From Daucus carota subsp. sativus (lineage: Eukaryota > Streptophyta > Magnoliopsida > Apiales > Apiaceae): DNA of 64,000 bases. Position 1 is the first letter of the stretch. Each line of letters begins with the position of its first letter. The stretch lies in contig NC_030389.2 of the NCBI RefSeq assembly GCF_001625215.2, positions 780,930-844,929 on the forward strand. Direction: 5' to 3'. Shown here piece after piece: positions 1-11,819 of the stretch. The translations under genes and the position numbers were made by a program. The notes beneath the pieces are model-generated. The model was not told where the DNA came from. It saw nothing but the letters and a program-made list of their open reading frames with translations, and ran no database searches.

Positions 1-1338
1 ATCTTGGTAAACAAACATAAAATTATACTTTTGATTTATAATGAAAGATTATAAGTTATAATCCTAGGTTATAATCTCATGAAACAAACATAGCCTTAGA
101 GTTCAACCTTAAAAAGTTAGAACATCTCCAACGGTGTTGGCTATAATCGTTGGCTAAATTGAATCTGTAAGACATTATGTAAAATTTGCTGAACCTGTAA
201 GACATTTTGCTTCGACGGTATTGTCTATATTGGTTGTCTATAATTTAAAAATAGTATGTTATTAATATTTTAGTTTGTTAAAATAGAATATATCAGTTCA
301 GTATAGTAATAAATGATGTGTAATCTTCTTATAGATTTCTTACAGACCTGTAGAGGTTCGACAAATATAGCCATCCATAGGAGATTGGCTAAAATTATAA
401 ACAACAGTTTCATGTGGTTGGAGTGTGCTTTTTTTAACAGATTGGCTATATTTTTTATACATGGTATGCCAACTCATTTTATACCTAAGAGTTTTGTAAG
501 GTTGGAGATGCTCTTAATTTTAGTGTTCAAACTTTGGCACGATCTTGGGTTTGGTTCAATACAAAACTATAATAAAATATCATTCCCATTAGATATTAAT
601 CGGATATAAATCCCATGATCTGAAAGGTTTCATTTAACAAACTTCTAATTAAGTTGAACAAATAGTTTCAAAAAAAAAAAATTGTGGAACAAGAGCATGA
701 TCCTTGCTGAACTTGCAGATTTAATTTAATTTGATTAAGTTCAACTCACAGGTAATTTAATCATCAGAATGGGATGGAATGAATTATGAAAGAAAAATAT
801 AATCATCGGATTGAGGAAAAATTTAGATATCAAAATTTGAATCCAAATGCTCGAAATCAAGCAAATTGCACAAGTACAGATTTCACAAAGGATATAGACC
901 CTGTATATCATACACACACTCTCATCTATCAAGATTATTTCACAAAGGTTATACTAATGCATACATGCATGGGAATGAAAGTCCGCTACCATATTCATTA
1001 ACCATGAACCAGACGTCTTTTGACATTCCTAAATAGAGTTTCCTATCTGTTAATTAAATTTGCACCTAGTTTACCAATCTTCAAAAATATGAAAGATAAA
1101 AAGAGCTGCTACGGAGTATGCAAATAGTTGTTATGCCATAAAGTCTGACATTTAAATCCTGATACGGAAAACGAAAACAGTCACTAAGCCTTCGATGTCG
1201 GTATATACAAACTACAGTACGAGGATCATTTTGCTACTGGATACTATCTCTACAGAAAAGTAAACATTTCAACAAGAAGTCTTTGCCATGTCAAAGACAA
1301 ACACCATCAGTTGATTACAATCAGCTGTAGGGCTGTGC
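1..1338. other. Intergenic region left of the BTB gene
   Basis: AT-rich non-coding sequence. It holds one Tourist-like MITE (120-513) and nothing else I can support. The short reading frames here lie inside the MITE or lack any recognisable domain. Confidence 0.6.
120..513. mobile_element. Tourist/PIF-Harbinger-like MITE, copy 1
   Basis: A 394-bp non-coding element with ends GAACATCTCCAAC and GTTGGAGATGCTC, flanked on both sides by the trinucleotide TTA (117-119 and 514-516). A 3-bp TTA target duplication is the mark of PIF/Harbinger elements. It is closely similar along its whole length to the element at 8682-9076. It encodes no transposase. Confidence 0.85.
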
Positions 1339-4300
1339 TTATAAAATGTTGTCCGCTGGGTGGGTGGGAGGTGGAGGTTGGTTTGCACGACGGAACCAAG
1401 TGTTGAAAGCTGTGACCAAGTGTGGGCAGTCATCAACATTTCGAGTTGAAAAACTGAGACACTCCTTCAACAACATCTGTGAATCAGCCATAGGTAGTGT
1501 AGATGTAATTTTCAAGAATGTTTCTTCTAGCTCCAGGTAGAGTGATTTGTAATTTGAAATCCCAGGAGAGACATTTTCTTTGCAAACTCTAAGCACCGGA
1601 AGCCAATCCTCAACAAGCTTCATCCTGACCTGCAAAAAGGAGACAAGAAAAGCTAAAAAATGCATATAAACAGTTCCTGTACGAGATAATATGATCACAT
1701 ATGGACACATAATTGTTTTTTAACAGGATTTCTAATTTTTATTTTTTGGAAATACGAACACTGTAATAGACGGATAATAGGTAAAAGTGGGACCAGCCCA
1801 CCCAGAGAAAAAGAAAGAAAGAAAGAGGGAAGGAGACCTAAAATGTAGAAGATCATAACATTAGTAATTTGCCAAACTCTTTAACAAATGTGAGGAAGTG
1901 TTGATTGCGCAGAGACAGTTTCTTGGAATCACTAATCAGCGCTCCTAGACCTTTGTTTCATCAACTTTTTGGTTACGGAGGTAACTTGCACTATTATCGA
2001 ATTAAGTTGCAGTGTGTAGTTCAATCGAAATTGAAGTGCAGGTGTTTAGTTAGATACTATGTAAAAAGAAGTTGGATGAAATAACAAATTAAAAAAGAAG
2101 TTGAATGATCAATTCGGGTAAATTCAAAATTTTAGTAAAAAAAAACTATGTAACTTGATAGTGACCATGGGGATCCTAGGTAACTTGGTTTATATCTTTT
2201 TTAGTAACTATAATTTTCTTGAACATACGAGTTCTTTGTCTGATTTTAGAATCATTAAACCAAACAAAGTAGCCCATCTAAGTTACAAGGAACTTGTAGT
2301 TACGTAGTTGAATTACATCGGTACAAACGAGGCCTAGGAGTCTGAAGACCGAGGGGCGACTCGGCTAGGCTCTTCCTGACTTCCTCTCAAAATATTCTCT
2401 CTAAAAAATAAACAATTCACTCTCTAAAACCCTAAACATTAAGATTGATAATATTTATGTGGTTTCTGGAGTACAGCTAGATCGAATCTGAACCACATCA
2501 AATTAGTTTAGTTATACTATAAATCACTATTCTTGCTACATAGCTTTTCACTGTCATGATTCCCCACGATAGTTTAGCTTTATTAATTCGGTCTTTCTAA
2601 TGTGTGCCCAAGGGCACACAATAATCACTAAATTCTATAAAAATGGCTTATTCTGATTGGTGGAGTTGATGTAAATGCAGGGGGGCCATTATCATTTATT
2701 ACTCATCCACCAATCAAAAGGAATTATTTTTATTGGAGTTAGGGACTATTGTGTGCCCTTGGGCACACCATAGAAAATCCCTTATTAATTTATTAAAACC
2801 TTCCTCACTTGTTGACACTGAAGGTAGCGATATTTTAGGGAGCAAATAATTAAATGGCCAGAAATTCAACATTTAATACACATGGTTTAAACTTTAAACT
2901 CATTAAACCTAAAGATATCTAATATTTCGAAATTAACCCTATTCCGAAAGAAACGTTTAAGTTTTTGCAGTTATAGAAATTCCTTTTCGGGCCAAAAGAT
3001 TGCTCATTTGACTCCATATATACACATGCGATCTGCAAACAAATCACATAGGCCCTCGAGTCGCAAGAGTGCAAAAAATTTAAAACAAGTTCCTACCTGT
3101 CACATTCACCAGAAAGGGTCCTCAAGATCATATCAACTAACCTTGTAAGTTTATAAGAAGAAAATGTAGCATTTAGATGCCAAGGGTATGGAGTAATAAC
3201 TTTATGCTAATGAGATATTTAAGCTTGAAGTTAAAAACAAAAACATGTGCTCGCACACACAAACTAACACATATTTTGATTAGTTCGTTTGCACAAATTT
3301 ATCAGTACAGCCTACAAAAGCAAACATACCGTAACTCCCAACTCAATCACCCTCTCAATAATCCTAATACCTATAACCAATCATTTTTTAAAATTTGGGT
3401 AGTTTCAGACATAAGAAACTCCTTTTCTGACCAAAAGGTTTCTCATTTAAACATGAACGATCGACATTCAAATTGCAAAGAAAACAAATATGTGAGCGCA
3501 CAGTTAAATAACACACACTTAATTACTTTAATTTGAACAAAAGTAGAATTATGCATACAAAAAATTCTCATCCATACACCTGCATTAATATTACAGATGC
3601 CTCGGTGGCACATACAACATTTAATGAAATTACGACAAACTTTGCACATATTTGACATGTTATACCACAGTGTGAGTAATTAAATCAAGGGCAAAACAGT
3701 AGAACAGTAAAAGGTCTTTTTCACAAGATGGAGGAGCAATAGTTTTATCAATATCAGAATTGCTTTTACTTTTAATGAAACAGGCATAGTGAAATATGTC
3801 AGGTAAAATAATTTGTATTAATAGCAAAAAGGCAGTAAAATAATAACTGTGAGCGCACCTTTCTATCAACCAATATAGAACCGCTAACAACCACATTAGC
3901 CAACTTAGATGTGCATCTTAACACAACACCAGGGAGTGCAGGCACAATATTCCTCCACGCTTCATCCCTAAACGCCCTCTGCAAATCCGTCGTAAGCGAA
4001 TCCTGATTTGTCCACTCGACCACTGCCAAATCAGCAACCCCTAACTCAACCATCCTCTCAATAATCCACAACAAATTCCTCCCACTCTTCATCGCGGTAT
4101 GCAAATGCAACCTCTGAATCGCTTCTGTCTCATTGTTATCCACCCTAAACTCCGGCCTCGAATACTCCTCCAACGAGTACTTAACCTCCTTCAAAGTCTT
4201 CAAAAACACACGGTCCAACACTCTCCTCGCACTTTCCTTACAAGAATAGTCCCTCAACAACTTCGCCACAAAAGCCTTTGCAAACGCCATATTCGACAGA

Positions 4301-4929
4301 TTATGAATCGCAACCACAAGCAACTCATACAACATTTCCTCCGACGAATTCACCTGCTCTGGTAAAACCCTAGCTAACAATTTCTCACATTCCTCGCGCT
4401 TCAACATCGGAACTAAAGCGATCACCATCCTCTCCTCATCCTCAGTCCACGGGACCGCCTCTAGAAACCTCACACACGCTTTCACGCAATCCTCAAACAA
4501 CAATTCAAGCGCAACAGGAAGTATCGCAATCGCAATGGCAACCGAGCAAATCACATCAGTAAAATCATCGCAATACAACAGCTTGATCACATTCACATAG
4601 TCCTCAATCAAAACATTAGTGACTCGTAAACTTACTTTCAATTTCGACGCCGAATCGGTGTCGTTTTGCCAGCGGCCAGATAGAAGAGCATCAAAGTACT
4701 TCGATTTGGAGAGGACTGACGAGTGCAAGTAGAGCACCACGTCGGATTGATCGGCGCCGGCGGAGATGTCGGCATCGTCTTCGGAGTTGTCGATGTAGAG
4801 ACGGAGGATGACGTCAGCGGTCGAGGCATCGTCGAAGATAGGTGACGGGGAGGGGATACGCGAGGAGATGATCACGCGCCGGCGTTTTTCGTCGTTTGAT
4901 GAGTCGCCGGCGATTGTATTTCCGGTCAT
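1339..4929 (-). CDS. BTB/POZ domain protein (At3g05675-like)
   Basis: Two exons, 4929-3859 and 1629-1339 (453 aa), joined in phase 0 (donor AAG|GTGCGC, acceptor GCAG|GTCAGG). The N-terminal half carries a BTB/POZ fold (about residues 30-130, with VVLYLHSSVLSKSKYFDALL), a protein-interaction domain often used as a substrate adaptor of CUL3 ubiquitin ligases. The rest is the helical C-terminal region of this plant subfamily, and the second exon keeps the diagnostic stretch LSFSTRNVDDCPHLVTAF. The Arabidopsis relative is about 440 aa, so the model looks complete. A possible TATA element on the minus strand lies near 5003-5012. The 2.2-kb intron holds a MITE. The family is sure; the substrate is unknown. 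Confidence 0.9.
2594..2776. mobile_element. Small MITE in the BTB gene intron
   Basis: About 183 bp with inverted ends. Each end contains GTGTGCCCAAGGGCACAC or its equivalent, which is itself a palindrome, and similarity continues outward through TTTCTA/TAGAAA and inward through CAATA.TC.CTAA. No coding capacity. The target duplication is unclear, so the superfamily is not assigned. Confidence 0.65.
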
Positions 4930-5228
4930 TGTTTCAGAGAAATTATCGGATAGAAGTGATTGGAAATGGATAGTGATGACTGGTTGTCTTTGTGGATAAT
5001 GTCTTTTTTATAAATCCTTTTTTTTGTTTCAAAATAAATAAATAAATAAATCTTTTTTAACCTAAACAATTACTCAATTAATAGCATTTCGAGACGAGTA
5101 GAAGTCAATTGGCAGGGAATAAATTTCTACCAATATAAATATATAAAAAAATATTTCTATAATTTTTTGATCAACAAAGTTGCTGCTAAAGTAAAATATA
5201 ATTCCAATGAAATTTTTATACATGTTGA

Positions 5229-5944
5229 TAGGGTTGTTATACGGACTATCCTTATATCCAACTCAAAAATATGATACATATCATATTCGTTTTGAAAATT
5301 GATCCAAATCTGACGGGAAAATTAAGTGCAGATAATATATCGTCTTGAATAGAACACTCCTATAACCGCTCAGATTACGTCTCATATAATTTTTCGTAAT
5401 ATGATTCTACCTGAATATCCGAATATGATCAATGGTTCATATTTGATTCAAACTTATATGCAGATTATATATTTAATCCATTTCATCTGTAAAAAAATAA
5501 TCATCATTTTATAATATTTTAATATTTTATTTAAGCTTAAATCTCCATAAAATATGATTTATTTACTGTGATAATGCTTATTAACTTTATATATATTAAT
5601 AAATTATATACCTACATATAATTGTAAATTTTAATTTAAAATTATTATATTTGGTAATATTATGTATTTAGACTAAATGATAATTGTTTGAATAATTGAA
5701 ATAATAATGATATTTAGTGTTGATGGATCATATTCGACTCATATTCGGTGTATCATAAACTATCCGGTTAAAAAATAAAATAGATGATACTGGATCATAT
5801 TCGATTCAAATTTGGACCTCAAACACCCGGGATCGATTTAAATCTGAATAAAATGATCCCAGACCCAAATCTGGACAAGTTAAAGATAATATGATCTGAT
5901 ACTTGAGCGCAACCCGATATTACCCGGATCATTTTACAGCCCTG
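5229..5944. mobile_element. Non-autonomous hAT element
   Basis: A 716-bp element with ends TAGGGTTGTTA and TTTTACAGCCCTG, flanked by a perfect 8-bp duplication CATGTTGA (5221-5228 and 5945-5952). The 8-bp duplication and the YAGGG..TG ends fit the hAT superfamily. The interior is AT-rich with repeated ATCATATTCG-like words and has no transposase. Confidence 0.8.
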
Positions 5945-6201
5945 CATGTTGATCACATTCGTTCATAATAAATGAAAGGTGGATGATTTTTCGTAGTATT
6001 TTTGAAAGCAATTTTAAAGATAAAAATGATTAGTTGAATTATATAAAAATTTGATTATGTAAAATTTATCGAATTGGTTAGATATTTTGGTCGGATGGGA
6101 TTAGCGATATTGATCGACTATATCTTAAAAAATTATATTATTTCAAGTTGTTATAACTTGAATATATTATATTAATATGATTATAAATGATGTGAAATCT
6201 T

Positions 6202-6337
6202 TGAGCAATTGGATGATCCAAGTGGCTGGCTTATCCAATGTTGTCGTGAGATATCAGGATCGACTCTCGCTCATCTCGAAAAACATATACTCATTTGTAA
6301 GTAATATAAGTCTAACTTTATTTTTAAAAAAATTGAC
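6202..6337 (+). mobile_element. SINE-like retroposon
   Basis: About 136 bp between two exact 13-bp copies of GATGTGAAATCTT (6189-6201 and 6338-6350), ending in a T/A-rich tail. The interior has a stretch resembling a pol III A box (TGGCTGGCTTA) and one resembling a B box (GGATCGACTCT, near 6258). These features fit a tRNA-derived SINE. The family is not recognised. Confidence 0.55.
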
Positions 6338-6380
6338 GATGTGAAATCTTGTAACTGAGTTATAAAAATTGGTCAAATAT

Positions 6381-6483
6381 AACCGGTATACTTGTTACAC
6401 TGATTCTACCAGTAATATATCTCTGAGTGTAGATTGGTATACTTGTTACACCGATTCTACAAGTAATATATCTTTATATATCT
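6381..6483. repeat. Two tandem copies of a ~55-bp unit
   Basis: The segment GGTATACTTGTTACACYGATT followed by CTACMAGTAATATATCT occurs twice in a row with few differences. It is non-coding and has no known role. Confidence 0.75.
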
Positions 6484-7327
6484 TTGAGTATATGAATGTC
6501 TTCTAAATCATATTCAACTTATCTCATTATCATTATTGGAGTGAATGCAACCAATCAAAATTCAACACATCATTTCGAAAAAAAGAAAATTTGAGATAAT
6601 TTATTGGGTACCTAGCAAAGACGAATATGTGTTGATTTTTTGTTTACATGTTATATTTTAAATTTATATTTTAATGAAAGAGCTAAGATCCTGAAAGGCA
6701 TACATTTTAACACGCTAATCAAAAGATATCTTTTTTTTTTCTGATTAGTTCTATTTTATATTGGTTCCTCTTTAGTTTTACGTATCAGTTTTACATGCTA
6801 CTTGTCTCCCTTCCTATTAGTAATTGTTTGTTTGGTTATAAGTTTGTTATATGATTGAGGTTATCAGGATGAATACACGATCTTCTAATTATCAAAAATT
6901 ATTTTTTTATCACAGAATCCGATCAAAGATATCGAAAGCTTGATCTTCCATGATTATCTCTTTCAACTTTAATTAAATAAATGAAAGTATATAATTGATT
7001 ATCCTACTTACTGACCAAAGTGTCTTTATAAGATAAATTTTAAAACAAAAATTTTAATGGTCTTGGATGTGGTATTTTCAGTCCCCTTGATAACATGGTT
7101 CTCCCTCAAGGCTTAATCAAAATAACGATATATATTTTCAAAGTTAAGCTGTCTGGCCGTGATAGATACGGTGCAGAAGGCAATGACAAATACGATGCAT
7201 AAGGTGATGACGTGAATAATATCAAAATTATAATGAAGGGTCATCTTCGTGGAGGCACGATTAAGTATTCTGTTTAATTTCAGGAATAAAATTATTTACA
7301 AATTTTTATGAACGACAACAGATTAGT

Positions 7328-7422
7328 GAAATCACATTGATGCGTGAACTGTTCTCAAGCGCATATGTAAAGAATGTGAAGAATTCACATCTGACTTGAG
7401 AACATGTAAAGAATGTGATTTC
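7328..7422. repeat. Imperfect foldback (~95 bp)
   Basis: GAAATCACATT (7328-7338) and TTCTCAAG (7352-7359) are mirrored by CTTGAGAA (7395-7402) and AATGTGATTTC (7412-7422). Transcribed RNA could form a hairpin. It may be a decayed MITE; nothing shows it is a microRNA. Confidence 0.5.
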
Positions 7423-8515
7423 AGTTGTTTCAGCCTCACATTTTTTGTTAAGATCTTCCAAAGCTAAATTAATAGAAAAAAAATAAAATCGTGCCGGATT
7501 TGCTATATAACAGAGAGGAGAATTCCAAAGCAGTCAAGACTCGTAACACTAATTCGAATATATATAGTCGTTTTCTTGTGACGAATTACAAAGACTTTAG
7601 AGATCGAGACAAAATCTCTTTTATTTATTCTATCTTATAATATTCAAATTTTGGAGCTACCAACTTTCACATTCAACGAAAAGAAAAGCATAATACTATT
7701 TCGTAGGCCCGTATACTGGATTTATGTATTTAATTAAATGCGACACTCTTGTGGTGCAAAAACTCTAAATTTAAATGCCCCACTATTTATGTACATTGTG
7801 GATCTATTTTGAATAATGGTCACTATTATCACACCAAGTCATTTATGTTTTGTTTTGTAGGACCATTTTTCCATGCGCTCCAACATAAACTTGTCCTTTT
7901 CATTTTGTTACTACCATTTTTATAGTCAATCAACTATTGATTTGGTAATTTTATAATTTAGCACCACAACTCACTAATCATTGATCCATACTACATACGA
8001 GAAAGTTGATAATTAGGAGCTTTTTGTCTGGCTTTTAAAAATACTATATTTGATTTTAAACTGAAAAATGTAGTTGAAAAATGTGAAAATATGTTTATTA
8101 TATTTATTAACATGAGGAAATTTTATAAATACTTGCTCTATTTTTTATGATATCTTGATTTGTGACACAAATTTCAGGTGGGTTAATAGGATAGTATTGT
8201 TTGTTATTAAATTTTTTTATGAACTAACCTTTTGGTTATCTATTTTCGTTAAAAAGCTAAAATAATTTTTAATCATTTAAACAAAAATTTAAAATTGTGT
8301 TTTAAAAGTCAAAACATCACGCAAAAAAACAAGATGAATATTATTTCCTCTGTTAAAGCTCCAATTGACCCTTTACGTTATGTTTTGGCACATATTCTGA
8401 TACTCGTACAAAGTATAGTTTCATAATTTATTTTTAAAAGAAATTTTATAAACAACAAATTGACGTTTAAATTTTGATCAAAGAGGAAAATATTAAAATA
8501 TTTTATAAAATTCTA

Positions 8516-9159
8516 CTCCTTCTGTCCCATTTAATTTTATACATTTTTTTAATTGTTCGACACGCATTTCAATGCTCTTATAAAATATAGTTCCGTAACT
8601 TATTTTTGAGATTTTTTTTTCTGTATAAAAATATAACATCCAAACTTTAATTCAAAAAAGAAAATTTTTTAAAATAGATTAGAGCATCTCCAACGGTGTT
8701 GGCTATAATCGTTGGCTAAATTGGACCTGTAAGACATTATGTAAAATTTGCTGAACTTGTAAGACATTTTGCTTCAATGGTACTGGCTATGTTGGTTGGC
8801 TATAATTTAAAAATAGTATGTTATTGATATTTTAAATTGTTAAAATAGAATATATCAGTTCAATATGGTAATAAATGATGTACAATCTTCCTACAGATTT
8901 TCTTACAGACCTGTAGAGGTTCGACAAATTTAGCCATCCATAGGAGGTTGGCTAAATTTATAGACAACAGCTGAGCATGGTTGGAGTTGGATTTTTGGAG
9001 CTGTTGGCTAAATTTTTTTATTTTAGGTATGCCTCCTCACTTTTTAGCCAAGGGCTTTAGATGGTTGGAGATGCTCTTACACAACTATGCAGGAGTATTA
9101 AAGTCCGTGCCGCGTCCGCGTCCCCGTCCCCAATATATACTACTCAGGGATGGATGGAG
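8516..9159. mobile_element. Stowaway-like MITE interrupted by a Harbinger MITE
   Basis: The left end TA|CTCCTTCTGTCCC (from 8516) and right end GGGATGGATGGAG|TA (to 9159) are Stowaway-type (Tc1/mariner) ends with TA duplications. The body is split by the complete TTA-flanked element at 8682-9076. The two inner halves do not pair well, so this reading is moderate in confidence. Confidence 0.5.
8682..9076. mobile_element. Tourist/PIF-Harbinger-like MITE, copy 2
   Basis: A 395-bp element with ends GAGCATCTCCAAC and GTTGGAGATGCTC and TTA duplications at 8679-8681 and 9077-9079. It is nearly the same sequence as the copy at 120-513, which points to recent spread of this family. No transposase. 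Confidence 0.87.
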
Positions 9160-9672
9160 TATTAAATATGAGTATCAAAATACGTGTAAAGTGAACCTAT
9201 TTTTATTTGAACTGACGAGGTAGTTTAACCTTCTCTCGTCAATCATCTCAATTTGTAATGCTGAATTACCGCAAAACAATACCGCCTAAACTCAATTTTA
9301 ACAATAAAAACATACTTGCATCAATAATTAATGTCTAAACATGTCAAGTACCACACCAAATTTAAATCCCAACCCACAAATTTATCCATTTTCGAAGTTC
9401 CGAAAAGTACAGACAAAACGATAGTATACAATGATTGTTTGTTCGGGTGGCGTTATGATTAGCAAGTTATACCAACCAGGCCGTTGCACCAATCGGTGAC
9501 CAAAATTATCGATTTACTTTAGTTTCGGCTTAACTATTTTTCCAGCTAATTACGAGCAATCAATTCGATTAATTACATGTTTAAATCACCGACGTAGCCA
9601 TGGTCATTGTTGACGTGTGAGCAACTTCTATACAGTGGCATTATGGTAGTATTTTTAAAATCTAAGCCTTTA

Positions 9673-10047
9673 GAGCATCTCCAAGAGCCTCCTTGTTGGC
9701 TCCTAAATATAATATAAAAAATGTGGCTCTTAGTAATTTAGGACAAAGTTAAGAGTGTAAACTCCAACAATACTCTCTACACCTCTTCTCTATTTCATAT
9801 TTTATTCATATATTGGGCTCCACTATAACAAAAGAGAGGGAAAGATGGAGGTTGATTGGAGGGAAGGATTTTTTTATTGTGAAAAAATAAGTTAGGAGCC
9901 ATGTGGTGGCTCTTAATTTTGAGGAGAGAGAAACAAGAGGCTCTTAAGATTTAAGAGCCACTTAAGAGTCTCTTGGAGCAACATTTTGCTTCTCCCTCCT
10001 CAAATCTCAAGTTAGGAGTCTAAATGAAGAATCTCTTGGAGATGCTC
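9673..10047. mobile_element. Tourist-like MITE with the same ends, different interior
   Basis: A 375-bp element with perfect 15-bp inverted ends GAGCATCTCCAAGAG / CTCTTGGAGATGCTC and TTA duplications (9670-9672, 10048-10050). Its outer GAGCATCTCCAA is shared with the other two Harbinger-like copies, but the interior is unrelated to them. It was probably mobilised by the same transposase. Confidence 0.85.
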
Positions 10048-10230
10048 TTAATGCGAGGTTTCCGTTTAATCCCCCCTCTATGTCACTTTCTATTTTAAAA
10101 TATATAAAAAGGGACTGAACAATGTATTTACGTGAGAAAGTCTTTCGAATTTCATACTTCATTTGAAAAAATTTGCTCCTCTACGTCACTCTTACACGTG
10201 AGAAGTAGATTTTTCTTTAAATTAAAAAAT

Positions 10231-10233
<3 letters not shown>

Positions 10234-10262
<29 letters not shown>
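10234..10262. repeat. (TA)n microsatellite
   Basis: An uninterrupted TA dinucleotide tract of nearly 30 bp in AT-rich intergenic DNA. Confidence 0.9.
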
Positions 10263-10269
<7 letters not shown>

Positions 10270-10325
10270 TTTCATATAAATATGAAACCGATCCTTTTGA
10301 AAATCCATCATCATTTTCAAACATA

Positions 10326-10579
10326 CTCCTCCGTCTCAAAATAGTTGTCACAATTCTATTTTTGTTGGTCAAATTGATTAAGTTTCGACCGAAGATTATA
10401 AGTCAATCACTAATTATCTTAAAAAACTGAAAATTACATCTTAAGGTATATAATCTTATTTCCGGTGATATTTTTTTTTTATTTTATCAATTGATAAAAT
10501 ATTAATAAATTTCAGTCAAACTTTAGTCAATTTGACCGGCACAAAATCAAATGTGACAACTATTTTGAGACGTAGTGAG
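10326..10579. mobile_element. Stowaway MITE
   Basis: A 254-bp element starting TA|CTCCTCCGTCTCAAAATAG and ending with the inverse CTATTTTGAGACGTAGTGAG|TA. Long inverted ends, an AT-rich centre and TA duplications are the Stowaway pattern (Tc1/mariner superfamily). No coding capacity. Confidence 0.9.
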
Positions 10580-10867
10580 TACTAAACTAGAAAAACATAT
10601 CTGAAATGAAATGGTAACATAGGTGGATCATAAGCTCGACTTCTGAATTTATAAGTTAAAAACACCTATTTGTCTTGTTTGTATAAAAAGTCAAGAAATA
10701 TTTAAAAGAAGTAGGATTACTAACTTTTATTTCAGGATTACTACTTAATTTTCAAACAGTATAATCACTTATAACTTTAAACATTTATTTTAAGATCACG
10801 CAAACCACCTCATGAAGTTTAAATAAAGTGGTAACATTTCCTTTGATTTATTTAAAGTACTTTTATT

Positions 10868-11593
10868 ATATTTTTAGGGGTTCTAAAATTAGGGTTTGCA
10901 GTTTTGAGAGTCGACTCCAAGTTCTAACCCCCACTTCTCCGTTCTTCATCCTTCATCCCCTCTGATTAATCATCTTCGTTCTTCCATCTTCTCTCGTATT
11001 TCTTAGTTTTATCAATAAAACCAAGATCTAATCCTTTTGGGTGAGTTCTTGTTGAGTACCTTGTCATCAAGGTCGTGCCCATCTTTTTGGGATGTTTGTG
11101 TTTGTTTTGACGTTTCTGTGTGTTTTGTTATGGGTCTCGGTAATGTTTCTAAGAAGGAGTTACATGATATTTTGGGTAATCCGTGAGGCTTGTATCAGAT
11201 ATGGCACGGTGGTGAATATCGTAAGAGCTCACCTTTCACGACATAAAATTGTTCATCTTTTGGGGTCATTTGTTGATCCAATATCGGTTGATGTAACTGA
11301 TAATTCTGAACATTGGGCTACAGATGCTGCTGCTTATGTGAAGGTCAATTGCGATGCTACTATGTTCACAACTCATATAGGTTGGATTGTTCGAGATTTG
11401 ATTGTAATACTTTTTAGTATAAAGAATTTAAATATTCTATCTGTTAAACGATCTGAAAACAAAGCGGCTATATGTTTAGCTCGTTTTTTGTTTCTTAATC
11501 AGGTTGTAATTGACAGTTCGAGGGTTTGTCTCGGCTGGGTTTTAGTTATCTATTAAAATTTTTTGCTTTTCGTCAAAAAAAAAAAAAAAAAAA
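10868..11593 (+). mobile_element. Short L1 LINE-derived insertion with poly(A) and 18-bp target duplication
   Basis: A 726-bp insertion flanked by exact copies of ATTTAAAGTACTTTTATT (10850-10867 and 11594-11611) and ending in a poly(A) run (11575-11594). The reading frame at 11092-11556 has residues typical of the RNase H tail of plant L1 elements (VKVNCDAT, GWIVRD, then a KRSENKAA.CLAR segment). Endonuclease and reverse transcriptase are absent. The first ~220 bp look like a LINE or gene 5' leader, so it may be an internally deleted copy that kept both ends. It lies about 225 bp upstream of the kinase start codon. Confidence 0.8.
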
Positions 11594-11819
11594 ATTTAAA
11601 GTACTTTTATTCAATTTGTTATTTACACACCCTTTTTCTTTTCCCCTCTACGCCTCCAGCAACCTTTACCCACTCCTCCTAAATTTACCTTTCTGCCCTT
11701 TGGTTTACACATATTTACCACCTCACTTGCTTGTTGCTCCACATAAACCTCACTTACATTTCCTTTCTCATTTTATACATGCCGCTCTAAAAGCTCTCAC
11801 TAATATCTCGCCGGAAACA

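Larger units (their letters stand above)
5954..8515. other. AT-rich intergenic sequence
   Basis: Apart from the SINE-like copy, the tandem pair and the foldback listed separately, I see no gene. Near 8395-8440 there is a fragment of the same degenerate Stowaway-like family found at 8516, 25074 and 44767. Confidence 0.5.

Noticed and set aside
313-609. 98-codon plus-strand frame
   Set aside because: It lies mostly inside the MITE at 120-513 and has no domain; similarly the frame at 8981-9223 runs across the second MITE.
3177-3536. 119-codon plus-strand frame in the BTB intron
   Set aside because: Low-complexity Asn/Ser/Lys composition, no domain and opposite to a well-supported gene.
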